Shown here in pieces: positions 1-6,330 of a stretch of DNA of 6,432 nucleotides (its first letter is position 1; each line of letters starts with the position of its first letter). The DNA is from Oscillospiraceae bacterium. GTDB taxonomy: Bacteria > Bacillota > Clostridia > Oscillospirales > Oscillospiraceae. The position numbers were made by a program, and so were the translations under genes. The notes under the pieces were generated by a model, which was not told the DNA's origin, searched no databases, and saw only the letters and a list, made by a program, of their open reading frames with translations. The stretch is from contig JAEDKW010000061.1 of NCBI GenBank assembly GCA_016295615.1, forward strand, positions 1 to 6,432, given 5' to 3'.

Positions 1-25
1 GCGAACACAATTTACAATTTTTTCA

Positions 26-54
26 TTGCAAAATACCGCCGCATTCGTTATAAT
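26..54 (+). promoter_or_regulatory. Sigma-A-type promoter of the PPIase gene
   Basis: A perfect -10 hexamer TATAAT lies at 49-54. A -35-like TTGCAA (4 of 6 consensus bases) lies at 26-31, with the optimal 17-bp spacer. Transcription should begin near G61, giving a leader of about 51 nt before the ATG at 112. The same -35 word, TTGCAA, with the same spacing recurs in the radical SAM promoter on the other strand, which makes both calls more credible. No operator-like repeat is seen around it. Confidence 0.8.
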
Positions 55-66
55 GCGCTGGTATTC

Positions 67-84
67 CGGCTTTTGAAAAAGCCG
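67..84 (+). other. Small hairpin at the 5' end of the PPIase leader
   Basis: CGGCTTT (67-73) pairs with AAAGCCG (78-84) around a TGAA loop, giving a perfect 7-bp stem that starts about 6 nt after the predicted transcription start. No T-run follows, so it is not a terminator. It leaves the ribosome-binding site (AGAGGA, 94-99) free. A role in mRNA 5'-end stability is possible but inferred. Confidence 0.4.
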
Positions 85-111
85 CATCACTTGAGAGGAA
101 TGAAGTAACAA

Positions 112-1551
112 ATGAGTGCATCCAGAGAAAAGAAAGCCCGTCAGGAGCAGGCTGCTTCCGGCTATGTTGATCCGAAAACTGCCCGCGCCGCGGAGGAAAA
201 GACCAAGGCCCGCCGCAGCAATCTGCTTTATGCTGTGCTCGCCGTCATTTTTGTGGCTGTTGCCGTCATCACGGTCGTTGCCAATTCCCATGTGATCGAC
301 CGCAACGCCAAGGCCTACACCGTCAACGGCGAGACCTTTACCGCCGCCGATGTGAATTACTACTACCGCAACGCCTACAACACTTTCGTCAGCAGCTACT
401 CCGACTATATCAGCTACTATTTTGATACCTCAAAGGATCTGCGCGAGCAGGATTGCTCGATGATCGACGGCACCTGGTTCGACTATTTTGCTCAGCAGGC
501 GTTTGCCACGATAGATGAGGTATCCGCTCTTGCCCAGAAGGCCAAGGAGGAAAACTTTGATGCTTCGGAAGCGGAAAAAGCCGCACTTGCAAGCAACTAT
601 TCCTACATTGATACCTATGCCGCGCTTCAGGGCTACACCCGCGCGCAGTACCTCGCTGCCGTTTTCGGCAGCACGATGACGACCAAGGTCTTTGAGCGCA
701 ATGTCCGGCTGGTCGCCCTGGCGGAGGCTTACCGCGATGCCTATCTGGATTCTCTGACCTACAGCGACGCCGATATTCAGGCCGCGTATGACGCCGACCC
801 CACAGCTTATCAGAGCGCCGACATCGAATTCATCGTATTCACCTACACCGCCGACAGCGAGGCGACCGATGAAGAAAAGGCCGCGCTTCTTGCTCAGACC
901 AAGGAAAAAGCCGAGTCCGCTCTTGCCCGTTATGAAGCCGGCGAAGCCTTCGACGCCGTTGCCGAGGAGCTGGAGGGCACATATTATCACCAGTCTCACG
1001 CGACGCGCAGCGTGACCTCCGAAATGCTTACCTGGGCGTTTGACGATGCGCGCCGGAGCGGCGACACCACCGTCGTCCCCTATGGCGAGAACGGCTATTA
1101 CGCCGTCGTCTTCCACTCCCGCAGCAGAAACGACTACCATCCCGTTTCCGTCCGCCACATTCTTGTCTCTGACGAGGATATCGCCAATTCCGTGCTTGAG
1201 CAGTATCTTGCCGGCGAGCAGACCGAGGACGCCTTCGGCGCGCTTGCCGCGCAGTACTCCAGCGACAGCTCCGCTTCTTCCGGCGGTCTGTATGAGGACA
1301 TCGCCCTCGGTCAGATGGTCGAGCCGTTCGAGACCTGGTGCTTTGACAGCTCCCGCCAGAGCGGCGACACCGGCATCGTTGAGACGGAGTACGGCTATCA
1401 TGTCATGTACTTCGTTGGGACCAATCCTCTTGAATACTGGAAAGTGGATGTCCGGAACGATCTTCGCGCCGCCGATTACAATGCGTGGATCGGTGCGCTC
1501 ACCGAAAGCATTGAATCCGAAGAGCTCAGCGGCATGAAGTACGTCGGCTGA
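112..1551 (+). CDS. Membrane-anchored peptidyl-prolyl isomerase (parvulin/PrsA-SurA-like foldase)
   Basis: This is a 479-residue extracytoplasmic foldase predicted to speed cis-trans isomerisation of prolyl bonds in secreted proteins. Residues 1-36 are Lys/Arg-rich and cytoplasmic, 37-57 form one transmembrane helix, and the rest should lie outside. No lipobox cysteine follows the helix, so unlike PrsA it is anchored by the helix rather than by lipid. A SurA-N-like helical region spans about 70-225. A recognisable parvulin domain covers about 345-437, with the RHILV motif (His349), the SSGGLYEDI turn (389-397) and a GYHVMYFVG end strand. Residues about 233-337 look like a degenerate second parvulin domain: a WAFDDARRSGDT segment (308-319) mirrors WCFDSSRQSGDT (409-420). 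The start is ATG 112, preceded by AGAGGA at 94-99 with a longish 12-nt spacer. The gene has its own promoter and terminator, so it is monocistronic. The family is secure; client proteins are unknown. Confidence 0.9.
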   Translation: MSASREKKARQEQAASGYVDPKTARAAEEKTKARRSNLLYAVLAVIFVAVAVITVVANSHVIDRNAKAYTVNGETFTAADVNYYYRNAYNTFVSSYSDYISYYFDTSKDLREQDCSMIDGTWFDYFAQQAFATIDEVSALAQKAKEENFDASEAEKAALASNYSYIDTYAALQGYTRAQYLAAVFGSTMTTKVFERNVRLVALAEAYRDAYLDSLTYSDADIQAAYDADPTAYQSADIEFIVFTYTADSEATDEEKAALLAQTKEKAESALARYEAGEAFDAVAEELEGTYYHQSHATRSVTSEMLTWAFDDARRSGDTTVVPYGENGYYAVVFHSRSRNDYHPVSVRHILVSDEDIANSVLEQYLAGEQTEDAFGALAAQYSSDSSASSGGLYEDIALGQMVEPFETWCFDSSRQSGDTGIVETEYGYHVMYFVGTNPLEYWKVDVRNDLRAADYNAWIGALTESIESEELSGMKYVG

Positions 1552-1568
1552 TCTTCCCCTTGCATGAC

Positions 1569-1604
1569 AAGAGAAGCCGGCGATACGCCGGCTTCTCTTT
1601 GTTT
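1569..1604 (+). terminator. Intrinsic terminator after the PPIase gene
   Basis: A perfect 14-bp stem pairs 1569-1582 with 1586-1599 around an ATA loop. Its core is GAAGCCGGCG/CGCCGGCTTC. The 3' side runs into a T-rich tract ending at 1604 (CTCTTTGTTT). It begins 17 nt after the stop codon, so it separates this gene from tcdA. Confidence 0.9.
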
Positions 1605-1650
1605 CCCCGCCGCGGCTGCGCCGCTTGCAGCACCGTCACGCGAAATTCGC

Positions 1651-1657
1651 AGAAAGG
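1651..1657 (+). promoter_or_regulatory. Ribosome-binding site that fixes the tcdA start
   Basis: AGAAAGG lies 7 nt before ATG 1665. The reading frame stays open upstream to a TTG at 1560, but that extension would translate straight through the terminator hairpin at 1569-1604. The site therefore supports ATG 1665 as the start. Confidence 0.75.
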
Positions 1658-1664
1658 CAGCCTT

Positions 1665-2393
1665 ATGCAGCAGCAGTTTTTACGCACACAAATGATCTTT
1701 GGCGAGGAAGCCATGCTTCTTCTCCAAAACAGCCATGTTGCCGTTTTCGGTCTCGGCGGCGTCGGCAGCTACGCCGTTGAGGCGCTGGCGCGCTCCGGCG
1801 TGGGCGAGCTGACGCTCATCGATGACGATACGGTCAGCGTCACAAACCTCAACCGTCAGCTTGAAGCGCTGCACTCCACCGTCGGGCAGCCGAAAGCGGA
1901 CGTCATTGCCGCGCGCTGCCGCGACATCAATCCGGACATCGTCCTGCACCCGATCGCTGCGCGGTATGATGCAGCGCACCGCCGGGACTTCTTCACCGCG
2001 CAATACGATTATATCATTGACGCGATCGATACGGTTTCGAGCAAGCTCGACCTCATTGAAACCGCGCACAAACGCGGCATTCCCATTCTCTCCGCGCTCG
2101 GCACGGGCAACAAGCTCAACCCCTCGCTTTTGCAGATCACGGATATCTCCAAGACCTACAACTGCCCGCTTGCCCGCGTCGTGCGCAAGGAACTGAAAGC
2201 CCGCGGCATCACACACCTGAACGTTCTCTTCTCCCCCGAGCTTCCGGCAAAGCCGGAAGCGCTGGAAACGCCCCCTCCCGGGCGGCGCAGCGTCCCTGCA
2301 AGCGTCACCTGGGTTCCGGGCTGCGCGGGATTGATGATGGGCGGAGAAGTCGTCAGACAGCTTACTTTACGCAAAGAGGCGAAGAAAAAATGA
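1665..2393 (+). CDS. tcdA: tRNA threonylcarbamoyladenosine dehydratase (TcdA/CsdL, ThiF/E1-like)
   Basis: The 242-residue product belongs to the ThiF/MoeB/E1-like superfamily. Proteins of this type use ATP to dehydrate t6A at position 37 of ANN-decoding tRNAs into the cyclic form ct6A, in the cytoplasm. The Rossmann ATP-binding motif GLGGVGS is at 29-35. It is followed by LIDDDTVSVTNLNRQ (51-65), the family's Asp and Asn-Arg-Gln adenylate-binding signature. A second signature, CPLARVVRKELKARGI (167-182), is typical of the TcdA branch. The C-terminus has VPGCAGLMMGGEVVRQL. There is no rhodanese domain and no paired Cys zinc site of the ThiF/MoeB type. Length is slightly below the roughly 268 residues of E. 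coli TcdA. The ATG at 1665 is chosen over an upstream TTG because of the ribosome-binding site and the intervening terminator. Its stop overlaps the start of the DUF554 gene (ATGA, 2390-2393), so the two are translationally coupled. Confidence 0.9.
   Translation: MQQQFLRTQMIFGEEAMLLLQNSHVAVFGLGGVGSYAVEALARSGVGELTLIDDDTVSVTNLNRQLEALHSTVGQPKADVIAARCRDINPDIVLHPIAARYDAAHRRDFFTAQYDYIIDAIDTVSSKLDLIETAHKRGIPILSALGTGNKLNPSLLQITDISKTYNCPLARVVRKELKARGITHLNVLFSPELPAKPEALETPPPGRRSVPASVTWVPGCAGLMMGGEVVRQLTLRKEAKKK
2373..2379 (+). promoter_or_regulatory. Ribosome-binding site of the DUF554 gene inside tcdA
   Basis: AAAGAGG lies within the last codons of tcdA, 10 nt before ATG 2390. It supports the 4-bp overlap start. 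Confidence 0.65.
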
Positions 2394-3076
2394 TTTTAAC
2401 AGGTACAATTGTCAACTCGCTCACCATCATCGCAGGCACCGTTGTAGGCTTGCTTCTCGGTAAGTTTATTCCCGACCGGTTCAACGACGCGATCTCCAAA
2501 GGGATCGCGCTGTGCGTTCTCTACATCGGCGTCGACGGCATGCTTGCCGGCGAAAACGCGCTCATCTCCATCCTCTCCATCGTCCTCGGCGTCATCCTCG
2601 GCGAGCTTCTCCGTCTGGACGACCGGATCCGCAGCCTCGGCGACTGGGTAGAGCGCCGCTTTGCCGGGAAACATACAAAGGGCTCCATCTCCGAGGGCTT
2701 CGTGTCCGCCTCCCTGCTGTTTTGTGTGGGCGCCATGGCGATCATGGGCGCGCTTGACAGCGGTCTTCTGCGCGATCATTCCACGCTCTACGCCAAATCC
2801 ACGCTTGACGGCATCACCTCGATCGTCTATTCCTCCACGATGGGCGTGGGCGTCGCCCTTTCGGCGATTCCGGTTTTCCTCTATCAGGGCGCCATCGCAC
2901 TGGGTGCGTCCTTTATCGAGCCCTTCCTTACGCCTGTTGTCATCGCGGAGATGAAGTGCGTCGGTTCGATCCTCATTGTCGGTCTTTCGCTCAACCTGCT
3001 GGGGCTGACTAAGATCAAGGTCATGAATTATGTCCCCGCCGTGTTTCTCCCGATCCTCCTTTGCAGGTTTCTCTAA
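2390..3076 (+). CDS. DUF554 family integral membrane protein (YdfK/YqgA-like)
   Basis: The 228-residue hydrophobic protein matches the DUF554 family, whose function is not established; some members are annotated as putative transporters. Predicted membrane segments lie at about 5-25, 38-54, 58-75, 104-122, 143-165, 167-184, 190-206 and 211-227. A basic loop sits at about 78-98. Family hallmarks are the N-terminal GTIVNSLTIIAGTVVGLLLG, the central SEGFVSASLLFCVGAMAIMG (101-120), the KSTLDGITSIVYSSTMGVGV stretch (136-155) and a late NYVPAVFLPIL. The length is normal for the family and the gene looks intact. It starts inside the tcdA stop (4-bp overlap) and ends 45 nt before malQ, so it sits mid-operon. 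The family assignment is confident; the transported substrate, if any, cannot be told from sequence. Confidence 0.88.
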   Translation: MILTGTIVNSLTIIAGTVVGLLLGKFIPDRFNDAISKGIALCVLYIGVDGMLAGENALISILSIVLGVILGELLRLDDRIRSLGDWVERRFAGKHTKGSISEGFVSASLLFCVGAMAIMGALDSGLLRDHSTLYAKSTLDGITSIVYSSTMGVGVALSAIPVFLYQGAIALGASFIEPFLTPVVIAEMKCVGSILIVGLSLNLLGLTKIKVMNYVPAVFLPILLCRFL

Positions 3077-3107
3077 GGCAAGACCGGCGGCACGAGCGCC
3101 ATCAAAC

Positions 3108-3113
3108 AGGAAG
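3108..3113 (+). promoter_or_regulatory. Ribosome-binding site that fixes the malQ start
   Basis: AGGAAG lies 8 nt before ATG 3122. A GTG in the same frame at 3113 overlaps this site and has no site of its own, so the ATG is the better start. Confidence 0.75.
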
Positions 3114-3121
3114 TGATTTTC

Positions 3122-4609
3122 ATGCTCCAGCGATCCGCCGGCATTCTGATGCCGCTGTCCTCCCTGCCCTCACCCTACGGCATCGGCACGATGGGCAGGG
3201 CCGCGTATGATTTTGCCGATTTTCTGCACGCGGCCGGTCAGCGCTACTGGCAGCTGCTCCCGCTTGGTCCCACAAGCTGCGGCGACTCCCCCTACCAGAG
3301 CTTTTCCTCCTTTGCAGGCAACCCTTATTTCATCGATCTCGACGCGCTGATCGACGACCGGCTTCTCACGCGCGGGGAGGTCGAACGCTGTGACTGGGGC
3401 GCGGATCCCCGCTGCGTCGATTACGGGAAGCTCTACGAAAACCGCTTTGCGCTTTTGCAGAAAGCCGCCGAACGCGGTTTCAAGCGCGACCGCTGTGAGG
3501 TGGAGCGCTTTACCGCGGAGAATGCGCACTGGCTTACGAACTACGCTTTGTTCATGGCGCTCAAGCGGCACTTCGGCATGAAGCCCTGGAGCGAGTGGCC
3601 CGACGAGGACATTCGCTGCCGCAGAAGCCCGGCTGCCCTTGAAAAATACCGCAGGCTCCTCAAGGCGGACATTGAGCTGTTCACCTATATTCAGTTTCTC
3701 TTTTTCCGGCAGTGGACTGCGCTCAAGACCTATGTCAACGCGCTTGGCATCCGCATCATCGGCGATCTGCCCATCTATGTCTCGCCGGACTCCGCCGATG
3801 TGTGGGCGGAGCCGGAGATGTTCCTGCTCGACGAGCGGAACGTCCCCATTGCGGTCTCCGGCGTCCCGCCCGACTACTTCAGTGCGGACGGTCAGCTTTG
3901 GGGCAATCCGCTCTACGATTATGAAAAAATGTCCCAAACCGGGTTCGGCTGGTGGATCCGCCGTGTGGACGGCGCCCGGCGGCTCTATGACGTCATCCGC
4001 ATCGACCACTTCCGCGGTTTTGAAAGCTATTGGGTCGTCCCCTACGGGGAAACGACCGCGAGAAACGGTCGCTGGGTAAAGGGTCCCGGCATGGCGCTCG
4101 TCGGGGTACTGACAAGCTGGTTCCACGGCACGGACTTCATCGCCGAGGATCTGGGCGAGCCGTCTGACGGCGTCCGTGCGTTGCTGCGGGCGTCCGGTCT
4201 TCCCGGCATGAAGGTGCTGGAGTTTGCGTTTTCTCCCGACGGCAAAAGCCCTTACCTGCCCCACAATTACGACGAAAACTGCGTCTGCTACACCGGAACG
4301 CACGACAACGCTCCGCTTGCGCTCTGGCGGACGGAGGCGGCTTTCGAGGAGATCGCTTTTGCCGAACAATACCTGGGACTGAATGCGCAGGAGGGCTTCA
4401 ACTACGGTATGATCCGCGGCGGAATGAGCAGCGTTGCGAGGCTCTTTATCGCCCAGATGCAGGACTATCTGGAGCTTGGCGCGCAGCACCGCATGAATGT
4501 CCCCGGCGTCGCCCACGGCAACTGGAAGTGGCGCATGCTGCCGGGTGAAGCCAATGACGCGCTCGCCTCGCGCATATATGAGCTCAGCCGGATCTACGGA
4601 AGGATATAA
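3122..4609 (+). CDS. malQ: 4-alpha-glucanotransferase (amylomaltase, GH77)
   Basis: The 495-residue cytoplasmic enzyme should transfer alpha-1,4-glucan segments between malto-oligosaccharides, releasing glucose and building longer chains for phosphorylase. It has the compact bacterial GH77 length of about 500 residues. Signatures in order are RSAGILMPLSSLPSPYGIGTMG at the N-terminus, a GDSPYQSFSSFAGNPYFIDLD block, IIGDLPIYVSPDSADVW, GVPPDYFSADGQLWGNPLY, then the catalytic motifs. By comparison with Thermus amylomaltase (Asp293, Glu340, Asp395), the nucleophile is Asp295 in RIDHFRGF, the acid/base is Glu342 in IAEDLG, and the transition-state stabiliser is Asp395 in GTHDN. The C-terminal RMNVPGVAHGNWKWRM block is intact. 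One oddity is that THDN is followed by APLALW, where the family usually has Asp-Thr then Gly-Trp. Start: ATG 3122 (see its ribosome-binding site). It is the last gene of the tcdA-DUF554-malQ cluster; no glycogen phosphorylase or maltose transporter is in view. Confidence 0.95.
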   Translation: MLQRSAGILMPLSSLPSPYGIGTMGRAAYDFADFLHAAGQRYWQLLPLGPTSCGDSPYQSFSSFAGNPYFIDLDALIDDRLLTRGEVERCDWGADPRCVDYGKLYENRFALLQKAAERGFKRDRCEVERFTAENAHWLTNYALFMALKRHFGMKPWSEWPDEDIRCRRSPAALEKYRRLLKADIELFTYIQFLFFRQWTALKTYVNALGIRIIGDLPIYVSPDSADVWAEPEMFLLDERNVPIAVSGVPPDYFSADGQLWGNPLYDYEKMSQTGFGWWIRRVDGARRLYDVIRIDHFRGFESYWVVPYGETTARNGRWVKGPGMALVGVLTSWFHGTDFIAEDLGEPSDGVRALLRASGLPGMKVLEFAFSPDGKSPYLPHNYDENCVCYTGTHDNAPLALWRTEAAFEEIAFAEQYLGLNAQEGFNYGMIRGGMSSVARLFIAQMQDYLELGAQHRMNVPGVAHGNWKWRMLPGEANDALASRIYELSRIYGRI

Positions 4610-4645
4610 AAAGAGATAGCTGCCTTGCAGCTATCTCTTTTTTTT
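4610..4645 (+). terminator. Strong, probably bidirectional terminator between malQ and the radical SAM gene
   Basis: A perfect 13-bp stem pairs 4610-4622 (AAAGAGATAGCTG) with 4628-4640 (CAGCTATCTCTTT) around a CCTTG loop. A run of eight T (4638-4645) completes the plus-strand signal, immediately after the malQ stop. Read on the minus strand, the stem ends in five T, so the same hairpin can also stop the converging radical SAM transcript, whose stop is 50 nt away. Confidence 0.92.
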
Positions 4646-4695
4646 GCAGCAATTCCTTTTATAAAGGCAGCACCGCGCCCTGCCGGCGCGCCGCC

Positions 4696-5583
4696 TTAAA
4701 AGTCGACCGTTCCGTCGAGCACCTTGAGGTCATACGGCTCAAAGACAACGTTTCTGTACTTCTCCACATCGAGCTTTACGCCTGTCCAGTCAGAGTGCAG
4801 CTCGCCGTTCTGCTTGATGAGAATATCGTAGAGGATATCGTAGGTCACGCCGTTTTCATCCGTCTCCACGATGGTGGAGTACGGAAGCGTCTTGTGGTAG
4901 GTCATGTGCATGCCTTTGTACGCAAAGTGGAAGCCGTTTCTCATGCGGCAGCCGTCAAGTCCCATATACTGAAACTGCGCCCTGAGATCCTGAAGAATTT
5001 TGTCGTTTTCTTCCTCGTACAGATTTTCCGGCGTCGTTTCCGTGTAGTCATAGCGGAACTGAATGGGAATGCTGTACTTGCGCCAGCGCTCGACATAAGC
5101 GGTCAGCTCATCGGCGGGATAGTCCTGATACAGTACGCAGTTGATACGCTTTTTCGTTGCGATCTGCGCCACGACCTCGTCGGGAGACTCTTCCACATAG
5201 CGCTGCAGATGGCGGGAAACATTGATGCAGGTGATTTTATCCCTGTTCTTCCGCGTAAAAGCGAGCATCTCTTCCGCGCTGCAGCCGGGCTGAACGGGAA
5301 AGGTCGTATTGATATATATCTTATGTGTGGCGGGGATCGCATCGAGCATGCGCTGAAGCTGACCGAGATTGGCAAACGGCTCGCCGCCGGTGAATACAAA
5401 ATCACACGCCGGTGTGATCTCATCCATCACGGCAATGCTTTTTAAAATTGCGTCTACGCTGAAACCCTCATTGTGGGCATATTCCTGTTTATTCACGCAG
5501 AACGGGCAGTGATTGCGGCAATCGTAGGGCACAAACACCGTCACGGTCGCACCGCCTGCGCGCGTTTTGTAGGGGTGGCTCAT
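4696..5583 (-). CDS. Stand-alone radical SAM enzyme, substrate unknown
   Basis: Counted from ATG 5583 the product has 295 residues. The canonical [4Fe-4S] motif CRNHCPFC (Cx3Cx2C) has Cys22, Cys26 and Cys29, which bind the cluster that cleaves S-adenosylmethionine. TGGEP (residues 65-69) is the SAM-amine contact motif after the second strand. A TIM-barrel-like middle follows, with INTTFPVQ, NVSRHLQRY and INCVLY segments. The last roughly 90 residues (from NGFHFAYKGMHMTYHKT) are not recognised. There is no SPASM/twitch Cys cluster, since the remaining cysteines are isolated, and no precursor-peptide gene is seen nearby, which argues against a typical RiPP maturase. The start is uncertain. The frame also has an ATG at 5613 (305 residues) and a TTG at 5616, but the promoter's -10 box ends at 5619, so a transcript would begin at about 5612-5613. 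ATG 5583 has AAAGAGGA at 5597-5604, 13 nt away. Membership of the superfamily is sure; the reaction is not known. Confidence 0.88.
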   Translation of the reverse strand: MSHPYKTRAGGATVTVFVPYDCRNHCPFCVNKQEYAHNEGFSVDAILKSIAVMDEITPACDFVFTGGEPFANLGQLQRMLDAIPATHKIYINTTFPVQPGCSAEEMLAFTRKNRDKITCINVSRHLQRYVEESPDEVVAQIATKKRINCVLYQDYPADELTAYVERWRKYSIPIQFRYDYTETTPENLYEEENDKILQDLRAQFQYMGLDGCRMRNGFHFAYKGMHMTYHKTLPYSTIVETDENGVTYDILYDILIKQNGELHSDWTGVKLDVEKYRNVVFEPYDLKVLDGTVDF

Positions 5584-5596
5584 AGAAATGGTTCCG

Positions 5597-5604
5597 TCCT
5601 CTTT
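5597..5604 (-). promoter_or_regulatory. Candidate ribosome-binding site for the radical SAM start at 5583
   Basis: On the minus strand AAAGAGGA occurs 13 nt before ATG 5583. The spacing is long, but it resembles that of the PPIase gene (AGAGGA, 12 nt). It lies inside the frame if translation begins at ATG 5613 instead. Confidence 0.45.
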
Positions 5605-5618
5605 AAAAATCATCAACT

Positions 5619-5647
5619 ATTGTACTCTCATGACAGAGGTTTTGCAA
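5619..5647 (-). promoter_or_regulatory. Sigma-A-type promoter of the radical SAM gene
   Basis: On the minus strand TTGCAA (-35, at 5642-5647) and TACAAT (-10, at 5619-5624; 5 of 6 consensus) are separated by exactly 17 bp. The predicted start point is A5613 or T5612, which falls in the first in-frame ATG. The promoter lies wholly in the gap after the DUF5662 gene, so the radical SAM gene can be expressed independently of it. Confidence 0.75.
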
Positions 5648-5676
5648 GGGAAATACAGAAAAAAGAAGTGTTTTCG

Positions 5677-6228
5677 TCAATTTGCAGCGCTCCGTTCATT
5701 TTTCAGCAGAGTGCGCACGTGGGTGAACGCCGCTTCTTCCCCCTGCTCCTTGAGCACAAGCAGCATCTCCTCGATTTGCCTGCTTGTGTCCGGATGAATG
5801 AGGATATGCTTTTTTGAACGGACATAATAATCATACGGCGCCGCGTCGGTGTAGTTCTCCCTGAGATAGGTCCTGCACGCGGCGATCCGGTCGCAAAACA
5901 TCTCCGCCACATAGCGAAGCGGCATTTTGCATCCGCCCATGTAAACGCTCCCGTCCGCGGCGATGCAATAGTCGATCCAATACTCAAAATGGTGGCGGTT
6001 GCGTCCTTTATGGTGCAGCCACGCAAGACTCACGCCGTTTTCCTTGCGCTCGGCGTCATTCGGACTGCGGTAACCCTGATAGTACTTCGCACCGCGCCAG
6101 AACTCAAGTGGGCTGTATTTGCTTAAATCATGCATCAGCCCCTGGCGGTAAAGTCCCAGTCTGAAGCAGTATGCGCACACCAGATGGCGATGATGCGTGA
6201 TCGTCCTGAAATGGGCAAGCGCCTGCAT
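5677..6228 (-). CDS. DUF5662 family protein, function unknown
   Basis: This 183-residue soluble protein matches DUF5662, a family found in many Firmicutes and without an assigned activity. It is unusually rich in histidine. HHRH sits at 12-15, MHDLSKYSPLEFW at 32-44, HHKGRNRHHFEYW at 72-84 and ICDR-like FCDRIAA at 111-117. The order His, His-Asp, His-His, Asp resembles the metal ligands of HD-domain phosphohydrolases, so a metal-bound hydrolase is a reasonable inference, not a demonstrated role. No signal peptide or membrane segment is seen. The start is ATG 6228, with a near-perfect AGGAGGTG site (6234-6241) at ideal spacing and an extended -10 promoter upstream. The stop at 5677 is followed by a T-rich stretch on the minus strand but no convincing hairpin, so some transcripts may run on into the radical SAM gene. 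Confidence 0.85.
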   Translation of the reverse strand: MQALAHFRTITHHRHLVCAYCFRLGLYRQGLMHDLSKYSPLEFWRGAKYYQGYRSPNDAERKENGVSLAWLHHKGRNRHHFEYWIDYCIAADGSVYMGGCKMPLRYVAEMFCDRIAACRTYLRENYTDAAPYDYYVRSKKHILIHPDTSRQIEEMLLVLKEQGEEAAFTHVRTLLKNERSAAN

Positions 6229-6233
6229 TGCCG

Positions 6234-6241
6234 CACCTCCT
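6234..6241 (-). promoter_or_regulatory. Strong ribosome-binding site of the DUF5662 gene
   Basis: AGGAGGTG on the minus strand is an almost perfect complement of the 16S rRNA 3' end and lies 5 nt from ATG 6228. It is the strongest such site in the window. Confidence 0.9.
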
Positions 6242-6265
6242 CATTGAAAGAAACTCAATAGATTC

Positions 6266-6292
6266 AGTATATCATATTATTTAAAAAAGCAA
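6266..6292 (-). promoter_or_regulatory. Extended -10 promoter of the DUF5662 gene
   Basis: On the minus strand TGA followed directly by TATACT (6266-6274) forms an extended -10 element. A weak -35-like TTGCTT lies at 6287-6292, with a short 15-bp spacer. The predicted start is A6259, leaving a 31-nt leader. The region is strikingly AT-rich compared with its surroundings, as expected for a promoter. Confidence 0.65.
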
Positions 6293-6330
6293 CAGCGTAT
6301 TTTCTAAGAAAAACTGCACAGAATGGGAGC

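Noticed and set aside
430..1401. Long open frame antisense to the PPIase gene (323 residues)
   Set aside because: Opposite-strand shadow of a well-supported gene, with no ribosome-binding site or recognisable domain.
1560..1664. N-terminal extension of TcdA from a TTG at 1560
   Set aside because: The extension would translate through the terminator of the previous gene, lacks a ribosome-binding site and is not family-like; ATG 1665 has a good site.
3170..4516. Long open frame antisense to malQ (448 residues)
   Set aside because: It is a by-product of GC-rich codon use in malQ. The translation is low-complexity Val/Ala/Arg-rich and the sense strand has intact catalytic motifs.
4666..4684. 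Possible separate minus-strand terminator after the radical SAM gene (GGCAG/CTGCC stem)
   Set aside because: The stem is only 5 bp with a 9-nt loop and just three T follow on the minus strand; the hairpin at 4610-4645 is far stronger and can serve both strands.
5648..5676. T-rich stretch after the DUF5662 stop as an intrinsic terminator
   Set aside because: A T-run is present on the minus strand, but no stable stem precedes it.
6244..6273. Possible plus-strand promoter (TTGAAA, 18 bp, TATATC) pointing at the right-edge hairpins
   Set aside because: The -10 matches only four bases and lies in AT-rich DNA already explained by the DUF5662 promoter. No downstream gene is seen, so it is kept only as a possibility if a transcript is found there.
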